A stretch of 46,219 bases of DNA from Filomicrobium sp. (lineage in GTDB: Bacteria; Pseudomonadota; Alphaproteobacteria; Rhizobiales; Hyphomicrobiaceae). Location of the stretch: NCBI GenBank assembly GCA_029287535.1, contig JARFQY010000134.1:1-46219 (forward strand), given 5' to 3'. Shown here in pieces: positions 15,893-24,600 of the stretch (its first letter is position 1; every line of letters begins with the position of its first letter). The position numbers and the translations under genes are program-made. The notes under the pieces were generated by a model, which did no database searches, was not told where the DNA came from, and saw only the letters and a list, made by a program, of their open reading frames with translations.

Positions 15893-17299
15893 ATGCCCGA
15901 CACGGTTGTGACTCTCGCCATCATTACGGCTGCCGTTTCGCTCATCAGCCTTAAGTTCTCACCACGTGCCAAGACCACGGGTGAGTTCTACCAGGGACAT
16001 GACGCAACCGGCGCCAAGCCTGGTGTCGTCGCACTGACGTTTTCGCAGGTCACGACCTGGATATTCGCCCGCTCCATCATGAATGCAGCCATTCTGGGCT
16101 ACTTTTATGGGATTGCCGGCGCGCTCGCCTATGCCGCCTACTATCTGTCCTTCCTGACCGGCGCCAGCATCATTTCGAGCCTGCGCTTCCATTACGGGTT
16201 TGGCAGTGTTCAAGCGTTCCTTGCCGACCGCTTCGGACTCGCCGGAACGACCAGTTACAACTTTGTGGTCGGTGTCAGGCTACTCTCCGAGGTGTTTGCC
16301 AATCTGCTCGTTATTGGGCTCGTGTTCGGCATGGACGGCTCCAGCGCTTACGTTCTCTCCATCCTCCTCGTTGGGGCCGCCACATTGGGGTATTCACTGC
16401 TTGGCGGACTGCATGCCTCGATCCGCACCGATGCCATCCAGATGGCGCTGTTCCTCGTTGCTCTTGCCGGCTTGTTGTTGTGTGCCCTGTCGAGCGACAC
16501 CTTTGATCTCGGAGCGATGCTCGCAACATCACCAGAGGCCAGCAACCCGGGCTGGATCCTTCTCGCGGTCGCCTTGCTCCAAGTCTGGAGCTATCCGATG
16601 CACGATCCTGTCATGATGGACCGTGGCTTCATCGCAGACCGGCGCACGACGATGGCAAGCTTTTATCACGCCGCCTGGATCTCAATCTTGTGCATCATGG
16701 CCTTTGGCCTGCTCGGTGTCTGGGCGGGCATGCAAAAGCTCGACGGAGAATCTTTCGTTCCAACCCTGAGCCGTCTCATTGGCGAATGGCCGATGCTGCT
16801 GTTCAATGTTGCTCTTCTGGTGTCCTGCATGTCGACGCTGGATTCGACATTTTCCTCAACGGCAAAACTGACGGTTATTGACATGCGCCTCGGCCAACCG
16901 ACCGTGGCCAACGGCCGTCTGGCGATGGCCCTCTTTTTGTTGGGCGGACTTTTGATGGTGTTCTTCGGGTCCAAGGATCTATTCAGTGCCGTGGCAGTCT
17001 CGGGTACTGCGTCAATGTTCCTGGCACCTGTCGTCGTGTTCTCGCTGTGGATGGGGCGCAGGGACATTCCGGTGTGGAGCTATCTCACAGCCTTCTTCAC
17101 CGCCATCGCAGCGGCAATCTTGTATTTCACCGAGTCCTCTGGTCACTCGAACCTGATCGGCCCATTGACGGGACTGGAGCACAAGTACGCCAAGTTATTG
17201 TTGCTCTCTGCGGCAACGCTCGTCATCGGCTTTACGGCGTTTGCCCTGGGCATGATCGCGGGTGGCGCGCGACCACGTCTCGAAGCGGAAAAGGTCTAA
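15893..17299 (+). CDS. Sodium:solute symporter family protein
   Basis: A 468-residue integral membrane protein with about 12-13 hydrophobic segments and the features of the SSS family (PutP/PanF type). An N-terminal segment is followed by TTGEFYQGHDATG and FSQVTTWIFARSIMNAA, and LGYSLLGGLHASIRTDAIQM corresponds to the conserved sodium-site region. It should import an organic solute with sodium at the inner membrane; the solute cannot be read from sequence. The gene appears monocistronic with its own leader hairpin. Confidence 0.85.
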   Translation: MPDTVVTLAIITAAVSLISLKFSPRAKTTGEFYQGHDATGAKPGVVALTFSQVTTWIFARSIMNAAILGYFYGIAGALAYAAYYLSFLTGASIISSLRFHYGFGSVQAFLADRFGLAGTTSYNFVVGVRLLSEVFANLLVIGLVFGMDGSSAYVLSILLVGAATLGYSLLGGLHASIRTDAIQMALFLVALAGLLLCALSSDTFDLGAMLATSPEASNPGWILLAVALLQVWSYPMHDPVMMDRGFIADRRTTMASFYHAAWISILCIMAFGLLGVWAGMQKLDGESFVPTLSRLIGEWPMLLFNVALLVSCMSTLDSTFSSTAKLTVIDMRLGQPTVANGRLAMALFLLGGLLMVFFGSKDLFSAVAVSGTASMFLAPVVVFSLWMGRRDIPVWSYLTAFFTAIAAAILYFTESSGHSNLIGPLTGLEHKYAKLLLLSAATLVIGFTAFALGMIAGGARPRLEAEKV

Positions 17300-17304
17300 T
17301 ACAA

Positions 17305-17340
17305 AGTATAAACATTCGAATATTCGCATTGATGTATACT
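17305..17340 (+). promoter_or_regulatory. Nested palindromes in the rhodanese promoter region
   Basis: A perfect 10-bp palindrome CGAATATTCG (17317-17326) lies between the inverted hexamers AGTATA (17305-17310) and TATACT (17335-17340). TATACT also resembles a -10 box about 70 bases before the rhodanese ATG. The arrangement looks like an operator. ArsR-type sulfide sensors (BigR/SqrR) use AT-rich ATTC/GAAT dyads near such genes, but the link here is inference. Confidence 0.4.
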
Positions 17341-17408
17341 TCCATCAGCGTTATTGATGCCTGCCGGATAAACGCATCCGCACAAGCCACAAAACGTTGG
17401 AGGAACCC

Positions 17409-17975
17409 ATGAAGAGGCTGACAATCGCCGTACTCGCCGCCCTGCTGGCCCTCTCGCCGGCACAGGCTGCTCAAGAAGACCACCTTCGGATCCTCGACAA
17501 GGATACCGCCTACAAGGTGCAAACTCCTGATGGTGAGATCACCATCACCCGGACCATGACGAAGTGCGCCAAGAACAAAGGATGGCTGCAGCCTCTGATC
17601 CCCGCAAAGGGCATTACGCCAGTCGTCGAAATAGAGGTCCTCGCGGCTTTAAACGACAAGGACTTCGTCGTTGCCGATATGCGCGAAGTCGAATGGCACC
17701 TCAAGGGCACCATCCCGGGTTCCGTCAATATCCCCTATACCGAGATTGCCGGCCGTTTGGGCGAGTTCGGCTGCAAGAAAACAGACGGTAAGTGGGACTG
17801 TGCCAACGCTAAAAAGGTCCTCGGTTACTGCAATGGACCCGTTTGCCCGCAAAGCCCCACCGGCATGCGAGCCATGATCCGAGAAGGCTTCCCAGCCGAC
17901 AAAATCTATTACTATCGCGGCGGAATGCTCGATTGGGATGCACTCGGTCTTACGACTGTCGAAGGCAGCCTGTAA
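17409..17975 (+). CDS. Periplasmic rhodanese-like protein
   Basis: A 188-residue protein starting at ATG 17409, after GGAGGAA. Residues 1-20 are a signal peptide (hydrophobic core, AQA before the cleavage region). A single rhodanese domain (about 70-185) has the active-site loop YCNGPVCPQSP and ends with YYYRGGMLDWDALGL. The loop is longer than the canonical CxxGxR and carries a second Cys; this CNGPxCxQS form is known in exported rhodanese-like proteins. It may handle thiosulfate or sulfane sulfur in the periplasm. No sox genes are adjacent. Confidence 0.8.
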   Translation: MKRLTIAVLAALLALSPAQAAQEDHLRILDKDTAYKVQTPDGEITITRTMTKCAKNKGWLQPLIPAKGITPVVEIEVLAALNDKDFVVADMREVEWHLKGTIPGSVNIPYTEIAGRLGEFGCKKTDGKWDCANAKKVLGYCNGPVCPQSPTGMRAMIREGFPADKIYYYRGGMLDWDALGLTTVEGSL

Positions 17976-18003
17976 GCGCGATAACCTGTCGTTTCATCAA
18001 GAT

Positions 18004-18029
18004 GCTGGGCGGCGGTGAGATCGCCCAGC
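18004..18029. terminator. Hairpin between convergent rhodanese and queF genes
   Basis: A perfect 8-bp stem (18004-18011 with 18022-18029, ten-base loop) lies 29 bases after the rhodanese stop and one base beyond the queF stop. It can form in both transcripts. No T tract follows on either side, so it is a likely but unproven bidirectional terminator. Confidence 0.5.
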
Positions 18030-18030
18030 C

Positions 18031-18492
18031 CTATCCCCGACCACGATAGGGCGCCACACCCTGATCGGGCAGCCAGACACCTTCGGGCAGAGCACCTGCC
18101 TGCCAGAACACATCGATCGGAATGCCGCCGCGCGGATACCAATACCCTCCGATGCGCAGGTAGTGGGGTTGCAGCAAGTCAAACAGCCGCTTCCCGATAG
18201 CAACCGTGCAATCTTCATGGAATGCACCGTGATTGCGAAAGGCTGTCAGATACAACTTGAGCGACTTCGATTCCACCAACCAGCCGTTGGGGACATAGTC
18301 GATGACCAGATGTGCAAAATCCGGCTGCCCCGTCACCGGACATATCGAGGTAAATTCCGGAGCGGTAAAACGGGCGACATAAGGTGTATCCGGATGCGGA
18401 TTCGGAACCCTGTCGAGGACCGCGGCTTCAGGGCTCTCAGGCAGCCCCACCTGGCGTCCAAGTTGGCCCGAGCCCGTATCCTCGCCAGCCAT
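18031..18492 (-). CDS. queF: NADPH-dependent 7-cyano-7-deazaguanine reductase QueF (short type)
   Basis: A 153-residue type I QueF that reduces preQ0 to preQ1 in queuosine synthesis. Catalytic Cys51 lies in [13 protein letters not shown], with Asp58 following; the QueF motif [14 protein letters not shown] includes Glu74; and NHGAFHED gives the conserved His. This is a single tunnelling-fold domain, unlike the longer E. coli form. The ATG is three bases after the queD stop, with GGAG six bases upstream inside the end of queD, so the two are coupled. It is last in the que operon. Confidence 0.93.
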   Translation of the reverse strand: MAGEDTGSGQLGRQVGLPESPEAAVLDRVPNPHPDTPYVARFTAPEFTSICPVTGQPDFAHLVIDYVPNGWLVESKSLKLYLTAFRNHGAFHEDCTVAIGKRLFDLLQPHYLRIGGYWYPRGGIPIDVFWQAGALPEGVWLPDQGVAPYRGRG

Positions 18493-18495
18493 GAG

Positions 18496-18885
18496 CTACT
18501 CCGCTGCAAACCGCGTCACGCCCTGGCGCGGCCCGTCATAGATGCACCCTTCCTCGCAACTGTCACGAGAGACCTCGATCCGCGCGAGTCCGGGCAACCG
18601 GTTTGCCAATTTGTTCCAGAGCCACTGTGTGATCCGTTCCAGGGTCGGCAGCTCGAGTCCATCGATCTCATTTAGGAAACGGTGGTCGAGAGCTTCTCGC
18701 GCCTCGGCGATGGCCGCCGACAAGTCGTCGAAATGCACTATGAGCCCCGTCTCCGCGTCAGGCTCCCCTTCGACCCAGATGCGCGCACGGAACGAATGCC
18801 CGTGCATCCGCGAGTTGGGATGCCCCGGCTTGGCGTTCGGCAGATAATGCGCCGCCTCGAATTTGAAGTCCTTGTAAATTCTCAT
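18496..18885 (-). CDS. queD: QueD-like 6-carboxytetrahydropterin synthase variant
   Basis: A 129-residue T-fold protein in the que operon. Zinc ligands are clear: His13 in EAAHYLP and His28, His30 in MHGHSF. The usual QueD motif CxxxHGH is changed: GHPNSRMHGHSF has Asn24 where the catalytic Cys normally lies. Asp67-His68 (ALDHRF) is present. The C-terminal active-site Glu region is replaced by IEVSRDSCEEGC, with two cysteines. Position between queE and queF supports formation of carboxytetrahydropterin from dihydroneopterin triphosphate, but by an altered active site. I recall similar GHPNxRxHGH proteins in other alphaproteobacteria, so this is probably a subfamily. Confidence 0.82.
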   Translation of the reverse strand: MRIYKDFKFEAAHYLPNAKPGHPNSRMHGHSFRARIWVEGEPDAETGLIVHFDDLSAAIAEAREALDHRFLNEIDGLELPTLERITQWLWNKLANRLPGLARIEVSRDSCEEGCIYDGPRQGVTRFAAE

Positions 18886-18959
18886 GCGTGGCTATTTAGA
18901 AGTTTTATCGGCGCACCGCCAGACCATCATACTGCCTGCTGCACGGAACCCGAGGATTG

Positions 18960-19589
18960 CTAAGGGATACCGATGAGTTTGTGGGTTTGTAGCGATAATC
19001 GCCAGCCGGGATGACTGCGACAAAATGCAACCGCCGCGGCCGTGTTCTCAGCCAGCTCCGGTCCGTCCATCGGCTGCAGGAACCGATGACGAAACGAACA
19101 ATCCTCCAGGTCCCTCGGGGCCAGCTCCACCTGAGGGTAGACGAGCTTCAACTCATCACCCGAGCGCTGGATAAGAGGCGCGCCTGCTTTCGGACTGACA
19201 CAGATCCAGTCGATCGAGCGCGGAACCGATAGCGTACCATTCGTCTCTATGGCGATTTCAAAACCGTGCTGATGCAATGCATTGATGAGCGCGTCATCAA
19301 CCTGCAACATGGGTTCGCCACCGGTCAAAACCACGAACCGGCGCTCCGCACCCCCCTCCCAATGGGAGACGATGGCATTGGCCAGTTCATCCGCATTCTG
19401 GAAGCTGCCGCCACCCGGTCCATTCGTTCCGACAAAATCCGTGTCGCAAAACGAACAGATGGCCGCGTCCCGGTCCTGCTCCCGGCCTGACCACAGATTG
19501 CAGCCCGCAAACCGGCAGAATACCGCCGTGCGACCGGCCTGCGCGCCTTCGCCTTGAAGCGTAAGAAAGACCTCTTTGACTTGGTACAT
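18960..19589 (-). CDS. queE: 7-carboxy-7-deazaguanine synthase QueE (radical SAM)
   Basis: A 209-residue radical SAM enzyme that contracts carboxytetrahydropterin to 7-carboxy-7-deazaguanine. The substrate loop EVFLTLQGEGAQAGRTAVFCR is followed by a modified cluster motif, GCNLW then CSFCDTDF, in which the spacing between the first and second Cys is long, as in one QueE subtype. LTGGEPMLQ binds SAM. ATG 19589 lies 26 bases after the preceding small gene, with a weak ribosome site, consistent with coupling. Confidence 0.92.
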   Translation of the reverse strand: MYQVKEVFLTLQGEGAQAGRTAVFCRFAGCNLWSGREQDRDAAICSFCDTDFVGTNGPGGGSFQNADELANAIVSHWEGGAERRFVVLTGGEPMLQVDDALINALHQHGFEIAIETNGTLSVPRSIDWICVSPKAGAPLIQRSGDELKLVYPQVELAPRDLEDCSFRHRFLQPMDGPELAENTAAAVAFCRSHPGWRLSLQTHKLIGIP

Positions 19590-19615
19590 ATTGCCGAAGC
19601 CGTTTGTCCTATCGG

Positions 19616-19870
19616 CTATGCCTGATGATCAAGCTCATCGCGCAATCGAAGCAGCTGGCCATCCGGGTCCGTATTCGGCCATTGATCAAAGCCGGCCCGC
19701 TCGTACCAATACATGGCGTTCGCCTTGTCGCCCTCCTGCCGATGCAGGATCGCATGAATATGGTTGGCACGTTTGTCGTCGGTATGCTTCTGCACGAGCT
19801 TGTGGGCATCATCCCATTTGCCGGACAAGACCAGGTCGATTGCCCGAATTAGTTCACGTCGGCTCGCCAT
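19616..19870 (-). CDS. Small TPR-like protein within the que operon
   Basis: An 84-residue protein starting at ATG 19870 with AAGGA upstream; its start overlaps the last 22 bases of queC. It is helical: a first pair of helices around [20 protein letters not shown] and a second around [20 protein letters not shown] resemble one and a half TPR units. No catalytic motif is seen. Its fixed place between queC and queE suggests a role with the queuosine enzymes or simple co-expression; I know of no assigned function. Confidence 0.7.
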   Translation of the reverse strand: MASRRELIRAIDLVLSGKWDDAHKLVQKHTDDKRANHIHAILHRQEGDKANAMYWYERAGFDQWPNTDPDGQLLRLRDELDHQA

Positions 19871-20553
19871 TCTTCGTATCCTTTCGCTCGAAGCTCGCAG
19901 GCCGGGCATACGCCACATCCATAACCCCACGCGTGCCGTTTTGAGCGATCTCCCAGATAGCACGTATGGGTGTATTCAATAATGAGCTCAACCAAGGCCT
20001 CACTGCCAAGTTCGTGCGCCAGCTTCCAGGTCGCCGCCTTGCTGGTAAACATCAGCGGCGTCTCGATCGTGAACGTCTGGTCCATTCCCAGGCTCAGGGT
20101 TTGGGCCAGACTGTCGAGGGTCATTTTGCGACAATCCGGGTAACCCGAGTAGTCCGTCTCACACATACCACCGATGAGCGATGTAATACCGCGTCGATAG
20201 GCAACCGCGGCGGCATACGTCAGAAAGATGATGTTCCGCCCCGGTACAAAGGTGGACGGCAGTCCGCTACTCGTCATGACGATCTCAGCATCGCGTGTCA
20301 AAGCCGTCTCGGAGATTCTGCCAAGTTCCGTCAGTTGAATTTCATGATCGTCCGCCAGACGTCCTGCCCACTCCGGTTTGATTGAAGTCAGCCGGCTCAG
20401 GACGTCCTTACGCGCCTCCAACTCAATACGGTGCCTCTGGCCGTAGTCAAAACCGAGCGTCTCCACGCGGTCGAAACGCTCCAGCGCCCAACTGAGGCAC
20501 ACGGTGGAATCCTGTCCGCCGGAAAAAAGCAGCAATGCCGTGGTCGTCGCCAT
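19849..20553 (-). CDS. queC: 7-cyano-7-deazaguanine synthase QueC
   Basis: A 234-residue PP-loop ATPase that converts 7-carboxy-7-deazaguanine to preQ0 with ATP and ammonia. The nucleotide loop SGGQDST is at 11-17. The C-terminal zinc site is formed by CYLGD and [11 protein letters not shown], four cysteines in the family pattern. ATG 20553 has GAAGG just upstream. It is the first gene of queC-X-queE-queD-queF and is preceded by a leader with its own terminator hairpin. GTP cyclohydrolase I, which starts the pathway, is not in the window. Confidence 0.95.
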   Translation of the reverse strand: MATTTALLLFSGGQDSTVCLSWALERFDRVETLGFDYGQRHRIELEARKDVLSRLTSIKPEWAGRLADDHEIQLTELGRISETALTRDAEIVMTSSGLPSTFVPGRNIIFLTYAAAVAYRRGITSLIGGMCETDYSGYPDCRKMTLDSLAQTLSLGMDQTFTIETPLMFTSKAATWKLAHELGSEALVELIIEYTHTCYLGDRSKRHAWGYGCGVCPACELRAKGYEEWRADVN

Positions 20554-20591
20554 CCTTCAGGCCCAAAAATATTGCGATGCCGCATCATAAC

Positions 20592-20619
20592 AAAAAAGGC
20601 CGCGCGATCACGCGCAGCC
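20592..20619 (-). terminator. Strong intrinsic terminator upstream of queC
   Basis: Read on the minus strand, a GC-rich hairpin (20619 down to 20598; nine positions per arm, eight pairs plus one mismatch, loop TGAT) is followed immediately by six Ts (20597-20592). This is a textbook intrinsic terminator, yet it lies about 40 bases before the queC ATG and no protein gene ends before it on this strand. It must end a short RNA or act as an attenuator. Confidence 0.8.
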
Positions 20620-20737
20620 TGATTTGGGGTGTTTGGGTAGCCCAAAATGAAGGGCAGTCTTGGGTGCAGTGCAATCCGCCAATTCGGCAGAGCCAACCGT
20701 CATTATTGACGAAGCGCGCGGCTGTTATCCGCACCGG
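20592..20737 (-). ncRNA. Candidate que leader RNA or small RNA (about 145 nt)
   Basis: From the proposed promoter start near 20737 to the T tract at 20592 the minus strand gives an RNA of roughly 145 bases without a plausible protein. It contains a perfect hairpin, TTTGGG-CTA-CCCAAA (20632-20646), and a nearby CCCCAAA (20623-20629) that could pair with the same TTTTGGG arm instead, so two mutually exclusive folds exist just before the terminator. This suits an attenuator; a stand-alone small RNA is the alternative. I could not match it to preQ1 aptamers or to 6S RNA. Confidence 0.45.
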
Positions 20738-20743
20738 CGGCAA

Positions 20744-20773
20744 CTCATATGACAATTCAATGACAATTGGCAA
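20744..20773 (-). promoter_or_regulatory. Putative promoter of the que leader with direct repeats
   Basis: On the minus strand TTGCCA (20773-20768) and TATGAG (20749-20744) are separated by 18 bases. The spacer contains two copies of AATTGTCAT spaced 11 bases apart (plus-strand ATGACAATT at 20749-20757 and 20760-20768), about one helical turn, as expected for a regulator binding one face of DNA. Confidence 0.4.
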
Positions 20774-20921
20774 CTAGAAAATCCGCAGCCGGAAACGCTG
20801 CCCACGGAACCCACAGTCTGATGGCGCCGAGCTGACCCACGGAAAACCAAAACCTTCTTTGCGCAACCCAAGGTTACGCCCAAGCTGACATGTACTAGCC
20901 TCAACAGCAGCACTCGGCTAA

Positions 20922-22262
<1,341 letters not shown>

Positions 22263-22307
22263 ATCAGTTGTGCGGGATGTTCTACGAGGGAATCTCCACT
22301 TGGAGCA

Positions 22308-22322
22308 TTAAGCGGCTGTTAA
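22308..22322 (+). promoter_or_regulatory. CtrA-type binding site upstream of ftsB
   Basis: A perfect TTAA-N7-TTAA (half sites 22308-22311 and 22319-22322), the full CtrA recognition pattern of alphaproteobacteria, lies 85 bases before the ftsB start. Two GANTC sites, the target of the cell-cycle methylase CcrM, are at 22261-22265 and 22290-22294. Binding is inferred. Confidence 0.5.
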
Positions 22323-22406
22323 ACATAACAAATTCACACCGCCTTAAGTTGGCTGCGTTAGACTGGCTGTCTGAACAAGTGTTTTGCGTAACGAAGAAAC
22401 AGCAAA

Positions 22407-22724
22407 GTGTCTTATCGGCCCCGCACCAGTTGGCGCGCGTTCGGCTGGCGGCTATTTACGCTCGCCTGCTGCACGGCTCTTAGCGCCTATTTTACCTACC
22501 ACACGTTGGCGGGCCGTTATGGCATGCAAGCTCGCACGGAGCTACAAGCGCGTCTGACCGTTCTTGAATTCGAGGCCGAAAGTCTGAAAAAGGCCCGCGC
22601 CGGCCTCCGCAATGAAATTGCGCTCCTTGATCCCGATACACCGGACGCCGACTTGATCGAAGAGATTGCCCAAGATGTCCTCGGTTACGCGTATCCGAAA
22701 GATCGTATCTACCGGGTCCGATAA
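22407..22724 (+). CDS. ftsB: Septum formation initiator FtsB/DivIC family protein
   Basis: A 105-residue bitopic protein with an arginine-rich N-terminus, one membrane span at about 14-32 and a periplasmic coiled coil at about 38-75 (ELQARLTVLEFEAESLKKAR), ending in the family-typical IEEIAQDVLGYAYPKDRIYRV. FtsB links FtsQ and FtsL in the divisome. The start is GTG 22407, with only a weak purine-rich ribosome site. A CtrA-type box upstream suggests cell-cycle control. Confidence 0.85.
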   Translation: MSYRPRTSWRAFGWRLFTLACCTALSAYFTYHTLAGRYGMQARTELQARLTVLEFEAESLKKARAGLRNEIALLDPDTPDADLIEEIAQDVLGYAYPKDRIYRVR

Positions 22725-22816
22725 CGACTGCGAAAAAAGTCCCGGCACTGTCGCCCTCTACCTCGTAGTCTGCTAACCCTTTCGCACGGGCCAAAAAAGC
22801 ACGAAGGTTGATGGCC

Positions 22817-23149
22817 ATGAATGACGACGATGATATTGACGTCCTGCCCGAAGAACTTGAGCTGCCTGACGGTGTCGTCGATGCTGATCAAGCCGTTGAG
22901 GTGCTGCGCGCCTGGGTTGCCGACGGCAATTTACAGGTCATCTTCGATCCGGAAACCTTTCGCCACGACGTGAGTGAGTGGGGTAGGCTGCTGTCCGATA
23001 TCGCCCAACACGTCGCGACCGCCGTCGAGATGGACGGACAGATGAACCGCAATGAAGCCCTGGCGCAATTGCACGACGCCTTCGACCTCAATATGCACAA
23101 TCCGGACATCGCTACGAGCGGTAGAATAAAAGGTCGAACAGAGCACTAG
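22817..23149 (+). CDS. DUF5076 family protein
   Basis: A 110-residue acidic cytoplasmic protein; ATG 22817 lies nine bases after GAAGG, which favours it over the ATG at 22811. The middle segment AVEVLRAWVADGNLQVIF followed by WGRLLSDIAQHVATAVEM matches DUF5076, whose function is unknown. From memory, in many Rhizobiales this gene lies among the pyruvate dehydrogenase genes after ftsB. Here those genes are absent and DUF5076 stands alone. Confidence 0.75.
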   Translation: MNDDDDIDVLPEELELPDGVVDADQAVEVLRAWVADGNLQVIFDPETFRHDVSEWGRLLSDIAQHVATAVEMDGQMNRNEALAQLHDAFDLNMHNPDIATSGRIKGRTEH

Positions 23150-23186
23150 TTTTACAGCTTCCTGCACAAAGGCCTCACGGAGAAAT

Positions 23187-23201
23187 CTCATTTCAAATGA
23201 G
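23187..23201. repeat. 15-bp perfect palindrome before the lipoprotein genes
   Basis: CTCATTT-C-AAATGAG is a perfect dyad in the 230-base gap between DUF5076 and the first lipoprotein gene. Its size and AT-rich centre suit a dimeric regulator, but no promoter elements could be fixed around it. Confidence 0.35.
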
Positions 23202-23379
23202 CCGCTCCTGGCTGTGCTGTTCTTGGCACACACCAGACAAATCCGTACATCCGACAATCAAAATCCCTGTTTGCGGTTTCCGCTGTCGTCTTGCCGGCTG
23301 ACAACCTGGATGTTCCACACTTGGTTACAGGCGCAAAATCGATTCGAGCGCATTACCCAATAACCAACGGGGACCGACA

Positions 23380-23856
23380 ATGGATAGAATTCTCATTATT
23401 TCCGGCACCGCGCTGTTGCTCGCCGCCAGTCTCGCCGGTTGCGCAAGCGACGGCAGCCTTGAGCTCACCACAGGCTCGATCAATCAGCAAAAGGCGGTTG
23501 CGAAAGCTGTTGATCCTGTGTGCACGACACTGTCGGCCCGGATCGCTGAACTCCGCAAGGAAGGCACACCCGACCGCATCGCCAAGGTTGCGGCAGGAAA
23601 GACCAAGACGGCGAACGTCAAACGCGAAGCACTCGCTCGCATGACCGAACTGGACGCGGCCAACAAGCAATTCCAGCAGAAGTGCTCGACCGTAGCCACT
23701 CCGAAGACACCGCCCAAGACCGCCGCCACCGCTGCGAGCGCGACCACCGATGCGAAAAAGGCTGCTGATGAAGCCGCGAAAGCTGCTTCCAAGGCTGGCC
23801 AAGCCAAGGCTGCGGCCAAGGCAGCGGCGGCCAAGACCGCGGCCCTGGCGCAATAG
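23380..23856 (+). CDS. Lipoprotein with two-cysteine module and Ala/Lys-rich tail
   Basis: A 158-residue protein with a lipoprotein signal (hydrophobic core, LAGC, lipid-bearing Cys21). Residues 48-102 form a helical module bounded by Cys48 and Cys102. The tail (about 105-158) is almost entirely Ala, Lys and Thr, resembling proteins that contact nucleic acid, peptidoglycan or polyanions. GGGGA precedes the ATG. The two-Cys module recurs in the next gene (shared L, G-x-P, [RK]-[IV], V and A-G positions). The family is not recognised; outer-membrane anchoring is inferred from the residues after the Cys. Confidence 0.7.
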   Translation: MDRILIISGTALLLAASLAGCASDGSLELTTGSINQQKAVAKAVDPVCTTLSARIAELRKEGTPDRIAKVAAGKTKTANVKREALARMTELDAANKQFQQKCSTVATPKTPPKTAATAASATTDAKKAADEAAKAASKAGQAKAAAKAAAAKTAALAQ

Positions 23857-24000
23857 ATCGGTCAGAAAACTCCACCAAGCCGGGTGCCAACACGCCACTT
23901 GCGGTGCGACTACACCGCCACACGGTTGCCACCCGAGCTTGCGAATCCCTTGGAGTTATGGTGTCTGACACAGTCTTTTTGATCATGAGCGGAGGGGATC

Positions 24001-24288
24001 GTGTCAGCAGCACGATTGATCAAGGCACGAACGTTCGCCTTTAGCGGCGCGGCGCTCGTAATCACTGCTCTAGCAGGCTGTGAATCAGGGCCTCAGGGCC
24101 AGTCGTTGCCGTATGGGACATCCTGCGGCTCGATCCGCGCTGAATTGCGCAAGCTGGACAACCGGGGAGTTCCCTCCAAAGTGGAGGCGGTCAACGCAGG
24201 CCGCAGGGTATCCGCCAAGGACAAGCAGTTGGCAGACCGGTACAATCAGCTTCTCAATAACTACCTCGGCGCGCGCTGCCACACCTGA
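24001..24288 (+). CDS. Short lipoprotein, paralogue of the preceding gene's module
   Basis: A 95-residue protein with a GTG start nine to ten bases after the start of GGAGGGG. A signal segment (about 8-26) ends in LAGC with lipid Cys27. The rest is a helical module bounded by Cys42 and Cys93 whose residues line up with those of the upstream lipoprotein: C, then L at +10, G at +14, P at +16, V at +22 and AG at +24/25. The Ala/Lys tail is missing. The two end cysteines may form a disulfide in the periplasm. Function unknown. Confidence 0.7.
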   Translation: MSAARLIKARTFAFSGAALVITALAGCESGPQGQSLPYGTSCGSIRAELRKLDNRGVPSKVEAVNAGRRVSAKDKQLADRYNQLLNNYLGARCHT

Positions 24289-24318
24289 TTAAAAGCGTGA
24301 TCTGAAGCGGGGGGAATT

Positions 24319-24573
24319 ATGGACAAGAAGACCCAGCAGATCGTGGTGTTCTTGCTGATTGGCCTTGTTGCTGGCTGGCTGGCCTCGTTCATCGTCCAGG
24401 GCGGCGGCCTTTTGCAATATTTGTTGAGCGGCGTCGTTGGCGCCTTCGTGGGCGGCTTTCTCCTCGACATGACGGGCATCAAGCTTGGCATAAAGAACCC
24501 GCTTCTTGCTCAAGTCATCACGGCAACCATCGGTGCGATCGTTGTTGTTCTCGTCGCACGGCTGATCGCTTGA
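24319..24573 (+). CDS. GlsB/YeaQ/YmgE family stress-response membrane protein (copy 1)
   Basis: An 84-residue membrane protein with three hydrophobic segments. Gly-rich turns VAGWLASFIVQGGGLL and GVVGAFVGGFLLDMTG are typical of the transglycosylase-associated (Tag/YeaQ) family. A GGGGGG run sits just before the ATG. Members are small envelope stress proteins with no proven enzymatic activity. A second copy follows 27 bases later. Confidence 0.85.
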   Translation: MDKKTQQIVVFLLIGLVAGWLASFIVQGGGLLQYLLSGVVGAFVGGFLLDMTGIKLGIKNPLLAQVITATIGAIVVVLVARLIA

Positions 24574-24600
24574 TCAGCTGAACTCGCGGACACAAACCTG

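Noticed and set aside
13041-17299. The run of small membrane genes, GST, isomerase, phosphatase-like and symporter genes as a mobile or acquired island
   Set aside because: No integrase, transposase, flanking repeats, tRNA or visible change in base use was found.
20620-20740. A tRNA or 6S RNA gene in the queC leader
   Set aside because: No T-loop, anticodon arm or CCA-like end was found, and the 6S consensus bubble could not be recognised; leader RNA is the safer description.
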